Positions 24,813 to 33,023 of a DNA stretch of 64,000 bases are shown one piece after another. Every line of letters starts with the position of its first letter. Positions within the stretch are counted from its first letter, which is position 1. A program made the translations under genes and the position numbers. The notes beneath the pieces are model-generated. The model was not told where the DNA came from and did no database searches. It worked only from the letters and a program-made list of their open reading frames with translations. The DNA comes from Pseudomonas sp. IPO3778 (GTDB taxonomy: Bacteria > Pseudomonadota > Gammaproteobacteria > Pseudomonadales > Pseudomonadaceae), in NCBI RefSeq assembly GCF_013386825.1, contig NZ_JACARC010000011.1, forward strand, positions 1 through 64,000, given 5' to 3'.

Positions 24813-26228
24813 TCACTTGGCACTGGCGATGGTGGTACTCGGCTGCCAGCCACCACCCAACGCCTTGTAGATCGCCACGATGCCGCGATACAGATCCACT
24901 TCGGCCTGGGCCTGGGAATCTTCGGCGGCCAGACGCTCACGCTGCGCGTCCAGCAACACCAGGAAGTCCACTGTCCCTTCGCGGTAGCGAATCTCTGCCA
25001 GATCCGCCGCCGCACGACTCGCCTCACTCTGACGAATCAGTGAGACCAGGCGCTGCTGGCGTTTGCCGTAATCACTGAAGGCATTTTCCGATTCTTCCAG
25101 CGCCAGCAACACCTGCTGCTCATAGGTCGCCAGGGCACCGTCAGCCTCGGCATCCGCACCCCGCAACCGCGCCCGCACACTGCCCAGGTCAAACGCTGCC
25201 CAGGTGATGCTCGGGCCCAGCGACCAGGCATTCGCCGCCGCCGAACCAATCTGCGAACCACGCCCGGCGGTAAAGCCGAGGAAGCCGCTGAGGCTCACCC
25301 GTGGAAACAGATCAGCCTTGGCCACGCCAATCCGCGCGGTGGCCGCTGCCAACTTACGCTCGGCACTGAGAATGTCCGGGCGACGCTGCAGCAGTTGCCC
25401 CGGGTCACCAATCGGCAAGGCCTTGGCAATCGCCGGCAAGTCTTTCGGGCTCAGGTCCACGGTCAACTTGTCCGGGCGCTCGCCGAGCAGGGTAGCGATG
25501 CGATTACGCTCGCGCACTTCCTCGGCCTGCAGTTGCGGCACGCTGGCCTCTACCGCGGCCAGACGCGCATCGGCACGCACCACGTCGAGCTGATCGCCCA
25601 CACCGGCATCCCGCAGGCTGACGGTGATGCCCCGTGAATCTTCCTGGTTCTTCAGGTTGGCAACGGCGATTTTCTCGCGCAGTTGCGCGCCCCGCAGTTG
25701 ACCGTAAGCGTCCACCAGCTCGGCAATCATGGTGACTTGCAGCTGATACAGATCGGCTTCGGCCGCCTGTTGGTCAGCGTCGCTGGCTTCCAGGTTGCGG
25801 CGGATGCGCCCGAACAAATCCACTTCCCAGGCCATGTCCAGGCCCAGGTCATACCGCTCGCTGTTGACGCGGTTGGTGGTCTGGCCGGGAACCTGGCCTT
25901 TGCCCACGTCGCTGCTGACGCGGCTGGTGATCACCGGCATCACGTCGTTGGCGGCGTCGTCACGAATCGCCCGGGCCGCCCGCAGGCGGGCAAAGGCCAC
26001 CCGCAGGTCTCGGTTGCCGTTCAGGGATTGCGTCACCAACTGGTTGAGGGTCGGGTCGTCGAACTGCTGCCACCAGATGCCTTCGTACTTCGCGTGGTCG
26101 TACTGCTTGGCGTCGGCGGCGGCCGTGACATTGGCCGCCTCCAGTGGCTGGGTTTTATAGTCCGGGCCCACGGCACAGGCGCTCAGCGCCAGTACCAGCA
26201 AGCTCGGCAAAAATACTTTCACGCTCAT
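24813..26228 (-). CDS. oprN: OprN-type outer-membrane efflux channel
   Basis: This TolC-like outer-membrane lipoprotein of the NodT family forms the exit duct of the MexEF pump. The signal peptide ends in a lipobox, LALSACAVGPDY. Two repeated outer-membrane-factor domains follow, with long coiled helices (about residues 60-250 and 270-460) and typical segments such as WEVDLFGRIRRNLEAS and RRPDILSAERKLAAATARIGVAKADLFPRVSLSG. At 471 residues it matches OprN. It overlaps the 3' end of mexF by 4 bp, so translation is coupled. It ends in a strong terminator. Confidence 0.93.
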   Translation of the reverse strand: MSVKVFLPSLLVLALSACAVGPDYKTQPLEAANVTAAADAKQYDHAKYEGIWWQQFDDPTLNQLVTQSLNGNRDLRVAFARLRAARAIRDDAANDVMPVITSRVSSDVGKGQVPGQTTNRVNSERYDLGLDMAWEVDLFGRIRRNLEASDADQQAAEADLYQLQVTMIAELVDAYGQLRGAQLREKIAVANLKNQEDSRGITVSLRDAGVGDQLDVVRADARLAAVEASVPQLQAEEVRERNRIATLLGERPDKLTVDLSPKDLPAIAKALPIGDPGQLLQRRPDILSAERKLAAATARIGVAKADLFPRVSLSGFLGFTAGRGSQIGSAAANAWSLGPSITWAAFDLGSVRARLRGADAEADGALATYEQQVLLALEESENAFSDYGKRQQRLVSLIRQSEASRAAADLAEIRYREGTVDFLVLLDAQRERLAAEDSQAQAEVDLYRGIVAIYKALGGGWQPSTTIASAK

Positions 26229-29200
26229 TGCTGTGTCTCCAGCTTCAAGGCCTTGGCCGCTTTACGGGCCTCACCGCGTTCAACAAACCGGCGGATCAGT
26301 ACATAGAACACTGGCGTCAGCAGCAGACCGAAGAAGGTCACGCCGATCATCCCGGAGAACACCGCCACGCCCATGGCATGACGCATCTCGGCACCGGCAC
26401 CGCTGGACAACACCAGAGGCACCACACCCATGATGAAGGCGAACGAGGTCATCAGGATCGGCCGCAGACGCAGACGGCAGGCTTCCAATACCGCCGCCAG
26501 CGGGTCGAGGCCTTCCTTCTGTTTATCCTTGGCAAACTCGACGATCAGAATCGCGTTCTTACAGGCAAGCCCCACCAGTACGATCAAGCCGATCTGGGTA
26601 AAGATGTTGTTGTCGCCGCCGGAGATAATCACCCCGGTGATGGCCGACAGCAGCGTCATCGGTACGATCAGGATCACCGCCAGTGGCAGGCTCCAGCTTT
26701 CGTATTGGGCGGCCAGTACCAGGAACGCCAGCAGTACGCAGAGCGGGAACACGAACAGCGCGGTGTTGCCCGAGAGGATTTGCTGATACGTCAGGTCAGT
26801 CCACTCGTAGGTCATGCCGTTGGGCAGTTCGTCTTTCAGCAGTTTTTCAATCGCCGCCTGGGCCTGGCCGGAGCTGTAGCCCGGTGCGGCGTTGCCGTTG
26901 ATCTCGGCGGTGATAAAGCCGTTGTAGTGCATCACGCGGTCCGGGCCCGAGGTGTCGCTGACCTTGATAAAGGTCGCCAGGGGGATCATCTCGCCTTTGT
27001 TGTTACGCACTTTCAGCTGGCCGATCTGGTCTTCTTCCAGGCGGAACTGCTGGTCAGCCTGCACGTTGACCTGATAGGTCCGGCCGAAGCGGTTGAAGTC
27101 GTTGGCATACAACGAACCCAGGTAGATCTGCAGGGTGTCGAAGATGTCGCTGATCGCCACGCCGTGGGTCTTGGCCTTTTCGCGGTCGATGGCAGCATCG
27201 ACCTGGGGCACGTTGACCGTGTAGCTGGTGAACAGGCCGAACAACTCAGGGGTGGTGCGGCTCTTGGTGATGATGTTCTGCACTTCTTTGTACAGCTCCT
27301 CATACCCCAGGTTGCCACGGTCTTCGATCTGCAGGCGGAACCCGCCGATCGTCCCCAGGCCCTGTACCGGCGGCGGCGGGAAGATCGCCATGTAGGCTTC
27401 CTGGATGCCGGCGTACTTGCCGTTCAGTGCGCCGGCAATCGCGCCGGCCGACATGCTTGGGTCTTTACGCTCATCGAACGGCTTCAAGGTCACGAACACG
27501 ATGCCGCTGTTCGGGCTGTTGGTGAACCCGTTGATCGACAGGCCGGGGAACGCGACGGCGCTGTCCACGCCTGGCTGTTTCAGCGCGATGTCGGACATGC
27601 GCTTGATCACGTCTTCGGTGCGGTCCAGGCTCGCGGCGTCCGGCAATTGGGCGAAGGCCACCAGGTATTGCTTGTCCTGGGCCGGTACGAAACCGGTCGG
27701 CGTGTGGGCAAAGCCCAGCCAGGTCAGGACCATCAGGCCGGCGTACAGGAACAGTGCAATACCACTGCCGCGAATCACCCGGCGTACGGTACCGACGTAA
27801 CCATGGCTGGCCTTGTCGAAGAAGCGGTTGAACGGTTTGAACAACCAGCCACCCAGCAACTTGTCGAGGAACCGCGAGAAGGCGTCTTTCGGTGCGTTGT
27901 GACCTTTAAGCAACACCGCTGCCAGTGCCGGCGACAAGGTCAGCGAGTTGAACGCCGAAATCACCGTCGAAATCGCAATGGTCAAGGCGAACTGCTTGTA
28001 GAACTGCCCGGTCAAGCCGCTGATAAAGGCCGCTGGAATGAACACCGCACACAGCACCAACGCGGTCGCGATGATCGGGCCGGTCACTTCGCTCATGGCT
28101 TTTTCGGTGGCCTGGAACGGTTCCAGTCCCAATTCAATGTTCCGCTCGACGTTCTCCACCACCACGATGGCGTCGTCCACCACGATACCAATGGCGAGTA
28201 CCAGGCCGAACAGCGACAGCGCGTTGAGCGAGAAGCCAAACAGGTGCATCACCGCAAACGTACCGATCAACGATACCGGCACCGCCACCAACGGAATGAT
28301 CGAGGCGCGCCAGGTTTGCAGGAACAGGATCACCACCAGCACCACGAGGATCAGGGCTTCGAACAGCGTATGTACCACCGCCTCGATGGAGCCCCGCACG
28401 AAGATGGTCGGGTCATAGACGATGCTGAAGTCCATGCCTTCCGGGAAGCTCTTTTTCAGCTCCGCCATCTTGTCGCGTACTTCGTTGGAGATCTGGATCG
28501 CGTTGGAACCCGGGCGCTGGAAGATCGGGATCGCCACCGCAGGTTGGTTGTTGAGCAGCGAACGCAGGGCGTATTGGCTGGAACCCAGCTCAACCCGTGC
28601 AATGTCTTTGAGGCGGGTGATTTCACCGTTGTCGCCTGCGCGAATAACGATGTTCTCGAACTCTTCCTCAGTGACCAGGCGGCCCTGGGTGTTCACCGAC
28701 AACTGGAAGCTGGTGGCATTCGGTGCAGGTTGCGCACCCAGGGCACCGGCGGCCACTTGACGGTTCTGCTCGCGAATCGCAGTCACCACATCGGTGGCGG
28801 TCAGGTTGCGCGAAGCGGTTTTGTTCGGGTCCAGCCACACACGCAGGGAGTAGTCGCCCATGCCGAACAGTTGCACGTCACCCACGCCGCCCAGGCGTGC
28901 CAGCTCATCCTTCACATTGAGCAAGGCGTAGTTGGACAGGTAGAGCATGTCGTAACGCTTGTCCGGGGAGGTCAAGTGCACAACCATGGTCAGGTCGGGG
29001 GAGGCCTTGTCCACGGTAATACCGATGCGCGTCACTTCCTCAGGCAGTTTGGGCTGCGTGCGGGTGACACGGTTCTGTACCTGCACCTGCGCGTTGTCCA
29101 GGTCGGTGCCCAGGGCGAAGGTGATGGTCAGGGTCAGCTTGCCGTCGGCGGTCGACTGCGAGGACATGTACAGCATGTTCTCGACGCCGGTGATCGCTTG

Positions 29201-29404
29201 CTCCAGGGGCGCGGCGACAGTTTCGCCGATGACCTTGGGGTTGGCGCCCGGGAAGTTGGCGCGTACCACTACCGTTGGCGGTACCACTTCCGGGTATTCG
29301 CTGATCGGCAGCTGGAACAGCGAGATCGCGCCGGCGATCAGGATCAGCAGCGAGAGCACCGCTGCGAAGATCGGCCGCGAAATGAAGAACTTGGAAAAAT
29401 TCAT
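26225..29404 (-). CDS. mexF: MexF-type RND multidrug transporter
   Basis: This proton-driven inner-membrane pump of the HAE1 RND family has 12 TM helices and two large periplasmic loops. It is expected to export chloramphenicol, fluoroquinolones and trimethoprim, by analogy with P. aeruginosa MexF. The N-terminus NFSKFFISRPIFAAVLS and the proton-relay Asp pair in GIVVDDAIVVVENVERN (TM4) are clear. The central NSLTLSPALAAVLL and C-terminal GLACKNAILIVEFAKD segments are also typical. Its 1059 residues match MexF closely. It is the middle gene of mexE-mexF-oprN, 15 nt after mexE. Confidence 0.95.
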   Translation of the reverse strand: MNFSKFFISRPIFAAVLSLLILIAGAISLFQLPISEYPEVVPPTVVVRANFPGANPKVIGETVAAPLEQAITGVENMLYMSSQSTADGKLTLTITFALGTDLDNAQVQVQNRVTRTQPKLPEEVTRIGITVDKASPDLTMVVHLTSPDKRYDMLYLSNYALLNVKDELARLGGVGDVQLFGMGDYSLRVWLDPNKTASRNLTATDVVTAIREQNRQVAAGALGAQPAPNATSFQLSVNTQGRLVTEEEFENIVIRAGDNGEITRLKDIARVELGSSQYALRSLLNNQPAVAIPIFQRPGSNAIQISNEVRDKMAELKKSFPEGMDFSIVYDPTIFVRGSIEAVVHTLFEALILVVLVVILFLQTWRASIIPLVAVPVSLIGTFAVMHLFGFSLNALSLFGLVLAIGIVVDDAIVVVENVERNIELGLEPFQATEKAMSEVTGPIIATALVLCAVFIPAAFISGLTGQFYKQFALTIAISTVISAFNSLTLSPALAAVLLKGHNAPKDAFSRFLDKLLGGWLFKPFNRFFDKASHGYVGTVRRVIRGSGIALFLYAGLMVLTWLGFAHTPTGFVPAQDKQYLVAFAQLPDAASLDRTEDVIKRMSDIALKQPGVDSAVAFPGLSINGFTNSPNSGIVFVTLKPFDERKDPSMSAGAIAGALNGKYAGIQEAYMAIFPPPPVQGLGTIGGFRLQIEDRGNLGYEELYKEVQNIITKSRTTPELFGLFTSYTVNVPQVDAAIDREKAKTHGVAISDIFDTLQIYLGSLYANDFNRFGRTYQVNVQADQQFRLEEDQIGQLKVRNNKGEMIPLATFIKVSDTSGPDRVMHYNGFITAEINGNAAPGYSSGQAQAAIEKLLKDELPNGMTYEWTDLTYQQILSGNTALFVFPLCVLLAFLVLAAQYESWSLPLAVILIVPMTLLSAITGVIISGGDNNIFTQIGLIVLVGLACKNAILIVEFAKDKQKEGLDPLAAVLEACRLRLRPILMTSFAFIMGVVPLVLSSGAGAEMRHAMGVAVFSGMIGVTFFGLLLTPVFYVLIRRFVERGEARKAAKALKLETQQ

Positions 29405-29419
29405 CTTGAGTTGTGTCCC

Positions 29420-30661
29420 TTAACCGCGTGGAGTCGCGACGGCTGCGAGCTTGGGCGCGGCTTTATCCGGCGCCACTTGCTCCAGGTTGCTGGCTTCAAG
29501 CGCTTGTCGTTGTTGTGCCAAGGCGGCGAGGGTTTCCTTGCTGGCCATCGGGATGGTTTCAGCAGCAACCGGCGATCCCGGGCGAACGCGCTGCAAGCCC
29601 TTGACGATGATCGTGTCGTCCTTGTTCAGGCCGCTGCGCACGATGCGCAAGCCTTCGATCTTCGGCCCCAGTTCCACGGCGCGGTAGGCCGGCTTGTCGC
29701 CGTCCATCACCAGCACGAACTTCTTGCCCAGGTCAGTGCCCACGGCCTCGTCGTTGATCAGCACGGCGGAGTAGGTGCCGCTGCCCACCAGCTTCAGGCG
29801 GGCATACAGGCCAGGGGTGTATTCGCCCTTGCTGTTATCGAACACGGCACGACCACGGATGGTGCCGGTGGCCGGGTTGACCTGGTTGTCGACGAAGTTC
29901 ATCTGGCCCAGGTGCGGGTTGCCGTCTTCATTGGACAGGCCCAGGTACACCGGGGTGGTAGCACCACGGCGACCCTGGCGTGCGAGTTCGGTGTACTTGA
30001 GGTACACACGCTCATCGGCGTCGAAGTAGGCGTAGACCTTGTCGGTGGACACCACGCTGGTCAGCGGGGTGACGTCGGCGGTCACCAGGTTGCCGGCGGT
30101 GATCTCGGCACGGCTGACACGGCCGCTGATAGGCGAAGTGACGCGGGTGAAGCTCAGGTTCAGCTTGGCCAGGTCCAACTGCGCCTGGATACCCGCGACA
30201 GTGGCGTGGGCTTCCTGGGCGGCGGTGGTGCGCGAGTCGGCCAGTTCGGCGGAGATCGCATTGCTCTGGCGCAGGCGTTCGCCGCGCTGGGCTTCGTTAT
30301 CGCTGCGGGTGGCGGCGGCTTTGGTTTGCGCGAGCTGTGCTTCGAGGCGGCGCACTTCAGCCTGGAACGGACGAGGGTCGATCTGGAACAGCAGGTCGCC
30401 TTTCTTCACCAGCGCGCCTTCAGTGAAGGCGACCTGATCGATCTGGCCCGACACCCGCGGACGAATCTGCACGGTTTCCGGCGCTTCGAGGCGGCCGGTG
30501 AACTCGTCCCACTCGTTGACCGGTTGTTCCAGCACCTTGGCCACGCTGACGTGGCTCGGTGGCATGGCGGCAGCTTGTTCCGGTGCCTTGCCGCAGGCGC
30601 TCATTACCACCACGGCCAAAATGGCCAGGGGAAAGCGCAAATGTTTGAGTGACTGTTCCAT
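29420..30661 (-). CDS. mexE: MexE-type periplasmic adaptor lipoprotein
   Basis: This membrane-fusion protein links MexF to OprN. The signal peptide carries a lipobox (VVVMSACGKAPE), so it is lipid-anchored in the inner membrane. Domains run in order: lipoyl (RPRVSGQIDQVAFTEGALVKKGDLLFQIDPRPF), alpha hairpin (about 100-170), beta barrel and membrane-proximal. It has 413 residues. I chose the ATG at 30661 because it reproduces the MEQSLKHLRFP start of P. aeruginosa MexE. It is the first gene of the operon. Two inverted repeats lie upstream, one of them a candidate MexT box. No regulator gene is adjacent. Confidence 0.94.
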   Translation of the reverse strand: MEQSLKHLRFPLAILAVVVMSACGKAPEQAAAMPPSHVSVAKVLEQPVNEWDEFTGRLEAPETVQIRPRVSGQIDQVAFTEGALVKKGDLLFQIDPRPFQAEVRRLEAQLAQTKAAATRSDNEAQRGERLRQSNAISAELADSRTTAAQEAHATVAGIQAQLDLAKLNLSFTRVTSPISGRVSRAEITAGNLVTADVTPLTSVVSTDKVYAYFDADERVYLKYTELARQGRRGATTPVYLGLSNEDGNPHLGQMNFVDNQVNPATGTIRGRAVFDNSKGEYTPGLYARLKLVGSGTYSAVLINDEAVGTDLGKKFVLVMDGDKPAYRAVELGPKIEGLRIVRSGLNKDDTIIVKGLQRVRPGSPVAAETIPMASKETLAALAQQRQALEASNLEQVAPDKAAPKLAAVATPRG

Positions 30662-30745
30662 GAGGTACATCCGCCAATGTATTTAAGATGGGCGGATCAT
30701 GCTCGGCGAGGTGCTATCTCACGAATCGAATGAAACAAAGGTAAC

Positions 30746-30762
30746 TATCATTCGGAATGATA
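30746..30762. promoter_or_regulatory. Perfect inverted repeat before mexE
   Basis: TATCATTCGGAATGATA is a 7-bp perfect inverted repeat with a 3-bp centre, 85-101 bp upstream of mexE. It looks like a repressor site. Half-sites resemble AATGATA Fur half-sites, but the spacing differs. The binding protein is unknown. Confidence 0.5.
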
Positions 30763-30808
30763 TAAGCGTAAAGCAAGCCCTCTAGCATGGGGCTTTCGTT
30801 AGGGAGCT

Positions 30809-30823
30809 ATCAATACGATTGAT
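30809..30823 (-). promoter_or_regulatory. Candidate MexT (LysR) box for mexEF-oprN
   Basis: On the minus strand this reads ATCAATCGTATTGAT, a 6-3-6 inverted repeat. It fits the first part of the published P. aeruginosa MexT motif (ATCA-N5-GTCGAT) at 8 of 10 fixed bases. The trailing ACYAT part is poor. It lies about 150 bp upstream of mexE. Confidence 0.55.
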
Positions 30824-30886
30824 GACAAAGGACTGTTGCGCAGAATGCAAGGAACAGCACGGCCCTTAAACTGTCCTGCGGGCGTG

Positions 30887-31297
30887 CTATTCAAACGTGC
30901 ACAGCGCCGGGTTGGTCGCTTTGCATTCGTTTCCGGTCCAGGCGCTGCCCACCGGCTTGGCATTGGCCTGGTTTTTCAGGGTCATGCTCACCGGTTCATG
31001 GTTCTGGTCCAGGTAGTGGCACGCCACCGAGGGCTGGCCCTTGTTACCCTGGATCACCGCCTTTTCAAACTGCACCTGGTGCAGGTCCGTCTGCTCCGTC
31101 ATCGGGTTTTGCCCGGTCCATTGCAGGCCGCCGGGGCCGGTGGCCGCATAGACAACGACTTCCCCGGTAGCGGTTTTTTTGAACGCGTCGTTAATGGCGT
31201 TGCTGGCCGGGCACGCTCCGGTGGCTGCATAGGCGTTGCCAGCCAACGCCATCAGGGTCATCACGAGGGCTGAGGTCTTCTTGAACTCCCTATTCAT
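30887..31297 (-). CDS. Small secreted protein, possibly DUF3757
   Basis: This 136-residue exported protein has a signal peptide ending near ALAGNAYA-ATGACPASNAI. The mature part has four Cys (ACPAS, VACHY, NECKA, LCTFE), which likely form disulfides. The opening ACPASNAIND resembles the DUF3757 family of small secreted Pseudomonas/Burkholderia proteins; this is tentative. The ATG at 31297 is preceded by AGGAG at 8 nt. It lies alone between the mexE promoter region and a cupin gene. Its function is unknown. Confidence 0.65.
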   Translation of the reverse strand: MNREFKKTSALVMTLMALAGNAYAATGACPASNAINDAFKKTATGEVVVYAATGPGGLQWTGQNPMTEQTDLHQVQFEKAVIQGNKGQPSVACHYLDQNHEPVSMTLKNQANAKPVGSAWTGNECKATNPALCTFE

Positions 31298-31384
31298 CAC
31301 GGGTGCTCCTGATCGGGCGAAATAGGCGTTGGCTGCATGCCACGTGATCTGAAGACTAGCCCAAACAGGCAGCGCCGGGCGCTG

Positions 31385-31771
31385 TTAAATCCACACGTCG
31401 TTGATCGCGGTGCGCTCGCCACCTTCGGCACCGGTGTTCAGCACGCCGCAGGGCTCGATCAACAGCAACTTGACCTCACCCAATGCGTGGGGCTTGTGCT
31501 CGACGCCTTTGGGTACCACGTACATTTCCCCTTGCCTGATCGTCACGGCGCCATCGCGAAAATCGATGCGCAGCGTGCCTTCCAGGACAATAAAGGTTTC
31601 ATCGGTGTCGGCATGGTCGTGCCAGATGAAGTCACCTTCAATCTTCACCAACTTGAACTGGTAGTCGTTCATTTGCGCGACGACCTTTTGCGCCCATTGC
31701 TCGCTGAACAGGGTGTATTTTTGCGCGAAGTTGATCGGTGCGTAATTCGTCGAGGTGGAGGTGGCAGGCAT
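31385..31771 (-). CDS. Cupin-domain protein
   Basis: This small single-domain cupin of 128 residues forms a metal-binding beta-barrel. Motif 1 is WHDHADTDETFIVLEGTLRIDF, with two His and a Glu as metal ligands. Motif 2 is PKGVEHKPHAL, with the last His. Such proteins act as isomerases, dioxygenases or sensors, and nothing here narrows it. I chose the ATG at 31771, with GGAA about 8 nt upstream. An in-frame TTG at 31792 is possible. It is divergent from the sugar ABC operon across 265 bp. Confidence 0.8.
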   Translation of the reverse strand: MPATSTSTNYAPINFAQKYTLFSEQWAQKVVAQMNDYQFKLVKIEGDFIWHDHADTDETFIVLEGTLRIDFRDGAVTIRQGEMYVVPKGVEHKPHALGEVKLLLIEPCGVLNTGAEGGERTAINDVWI

Positions 31772-32036
31772 TTGGAGGTTCCAGGGTTTCAATAGGCCAG
31801 GGCCCTAAGTTAGGCGCAACGGTCCCGCCGGATATTGAATGATCGTGCAGCGCGCAACGCCGTGGTGTGGACGCAACTGTTGGCTGGGCAACAGCAATCG
31901 GGCAGTTGTGGTTTACGCGGGACAGCGCACGGCCGACGGCTGTTTTCATCTGATTGATTCGATTGATATTTATTTATGGCATGGGCTCTGCAATGCACAG
32001 GTGAACCCTTTCACCCGTCGCTTCGCGGAGCCCTGT

Positions 32037-33023
32037 ATGCCTTGCACTTTTTTCTCGCGTTCACGTTTTATCTGGCTTGGCGCAGCGCTGTTGCTGGGCC
32101 ACGCCGCTGTGTCCCTGGCCGCGGAGGGCGACGACGCGGTGCCGTCCCTGGCCGGCAAGCGCATTGCCGTGAGCATGACCGGCACCAGTCACTACTTCGA
32201 TATCAAGGCGTTCCAGGCCCAGGTCGACGAGATCAAGCGCCTCGGTGGCACGCCCATCACCCTCGACGCGGGGCGCAATGACAAGAACCTGGTGACTCAA
32301 TTGCAAACCGTGGTCACCCAGAAACCCGACGCGGTGATCCAGACCCTCGGCACTCTCAGCGTGATCGACCCGTGGCTCAAGCGCATCAGCAAGGCCGGCA
32401 TTCCGCTGTTCACCATTGATGCGCCGTCGCAGTACAGCCTCAACAACACCACCTCCGATAACGTTGCCACCGGCAAGGCCCTGGCCGACCAGTTGATCAA
32501 GGACGCCGGTGGCAAGGGCAAGATCCTGGTGTTCAACGGCTTCTACGGTGTGCCCGTGTGCGCGATTCGCTACGACCAGTTGAAGCTGGCGCTCAAGGAT
32601 CACCCGCAACTGGAAATCATCCAGCCGGAGCTTCGGGATGTGATCCCCAACACGGTGCAGGATGCCTATTCCCAGGTGTCGGCGTTGCTCAACAAGTACC
32701 CGGCCGGCAGCGTCTCGGCGATCTGGGCCGCGTGGGACATTCCGCAGCTGGGAGCGAGCAAGGCGCTGATCGATGCCAAGCGCACCGAGATCAAGACCTA
32801 CGGCGTGGACGGCACGCCGGAAGTGCTGGAGCTGCTGGGCCAGGCCAATTCGCCGGTAGGCGCGGTGGTGGCCCAGCAACCGGCGCTGATCGGCAAGACC
32901 GCCGTGCAGAACGTGGCCCGTTACCTGGCCGGGCAGCGCGACCTGCCCAAGGAAACCCACGTACCCACGCTGCTGACCACCGCCGCCAACCTGGCGCAGG
33001 TTCAGCAACTGCGGGGTGACTGA
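32037..33023 (+). CDS. Sugar ABC transporter substrate-binding protein
   Basis: This periplasmic binding protein of the ribose/galactose type (Peripla_BP_4) has 328 residues. The signal peptide runs to about ALLLGHAAVSLAA. The two-lobed core shows GKRIAVSMTGTSHYFDIKAFQAQVDEIKRLGGT, TQKPDAVIQTLG, GIPLFTIDAPS and IKTYGVDGTPEVLELL. I chose the ATG at 32037 because GGAG stands 6 nt upstream and a clean signal peptide follows. It is the first gene of a four-gene importer (binding protein, ATPase, two permeases), and its stop overlaps the ATPase start. The ligand is unknown. Confidence 0.9.
   Translation: MPCTFFSRSRFIWLGAALLLGHAAVSLAAEGDDAVPSLAGKRIAVSMTGTSHYFDIKAFQAQVDEIKRLGGTPITLDAGRNDKNLVTQLQTVVTQKPDAVIQTLGTLSVIDPWLKRISKAGIPLFTIDAPSQYSLNNTTSDNVATGKALADQLIKDAGGKGKILVFNGFYGVPVCAIRYDQLKLALKDHPQLEIIQPELRDVIPNTVQDAYSQVSALLNKYPAGSVSAIWAAWDIPQLGASKALIDAKRTEIKTYGVDGTPEVLELLGQANSPVGAVVAQQPALIGKTAVQNVARYLAGQRDLPKETHVPTLLTTAANLAQVQQLRGD

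Noticed and set aside
26144..30652. 1502-codon plus-strand open frame
   Set aside because: It is antisense to mexE, mexF and oprN, whose proteins are strongly recognisable. The product is low-complexity (H, Q, G, R-rich), typical of a shadow frame in GC-rich DNA.
29404..30661. Alternative mexE start at 30670
   Set aside because: An in-frame upstream codon adds three residues (MYL) but the ATG at 30661 reproduces the known MexE N-terminus.
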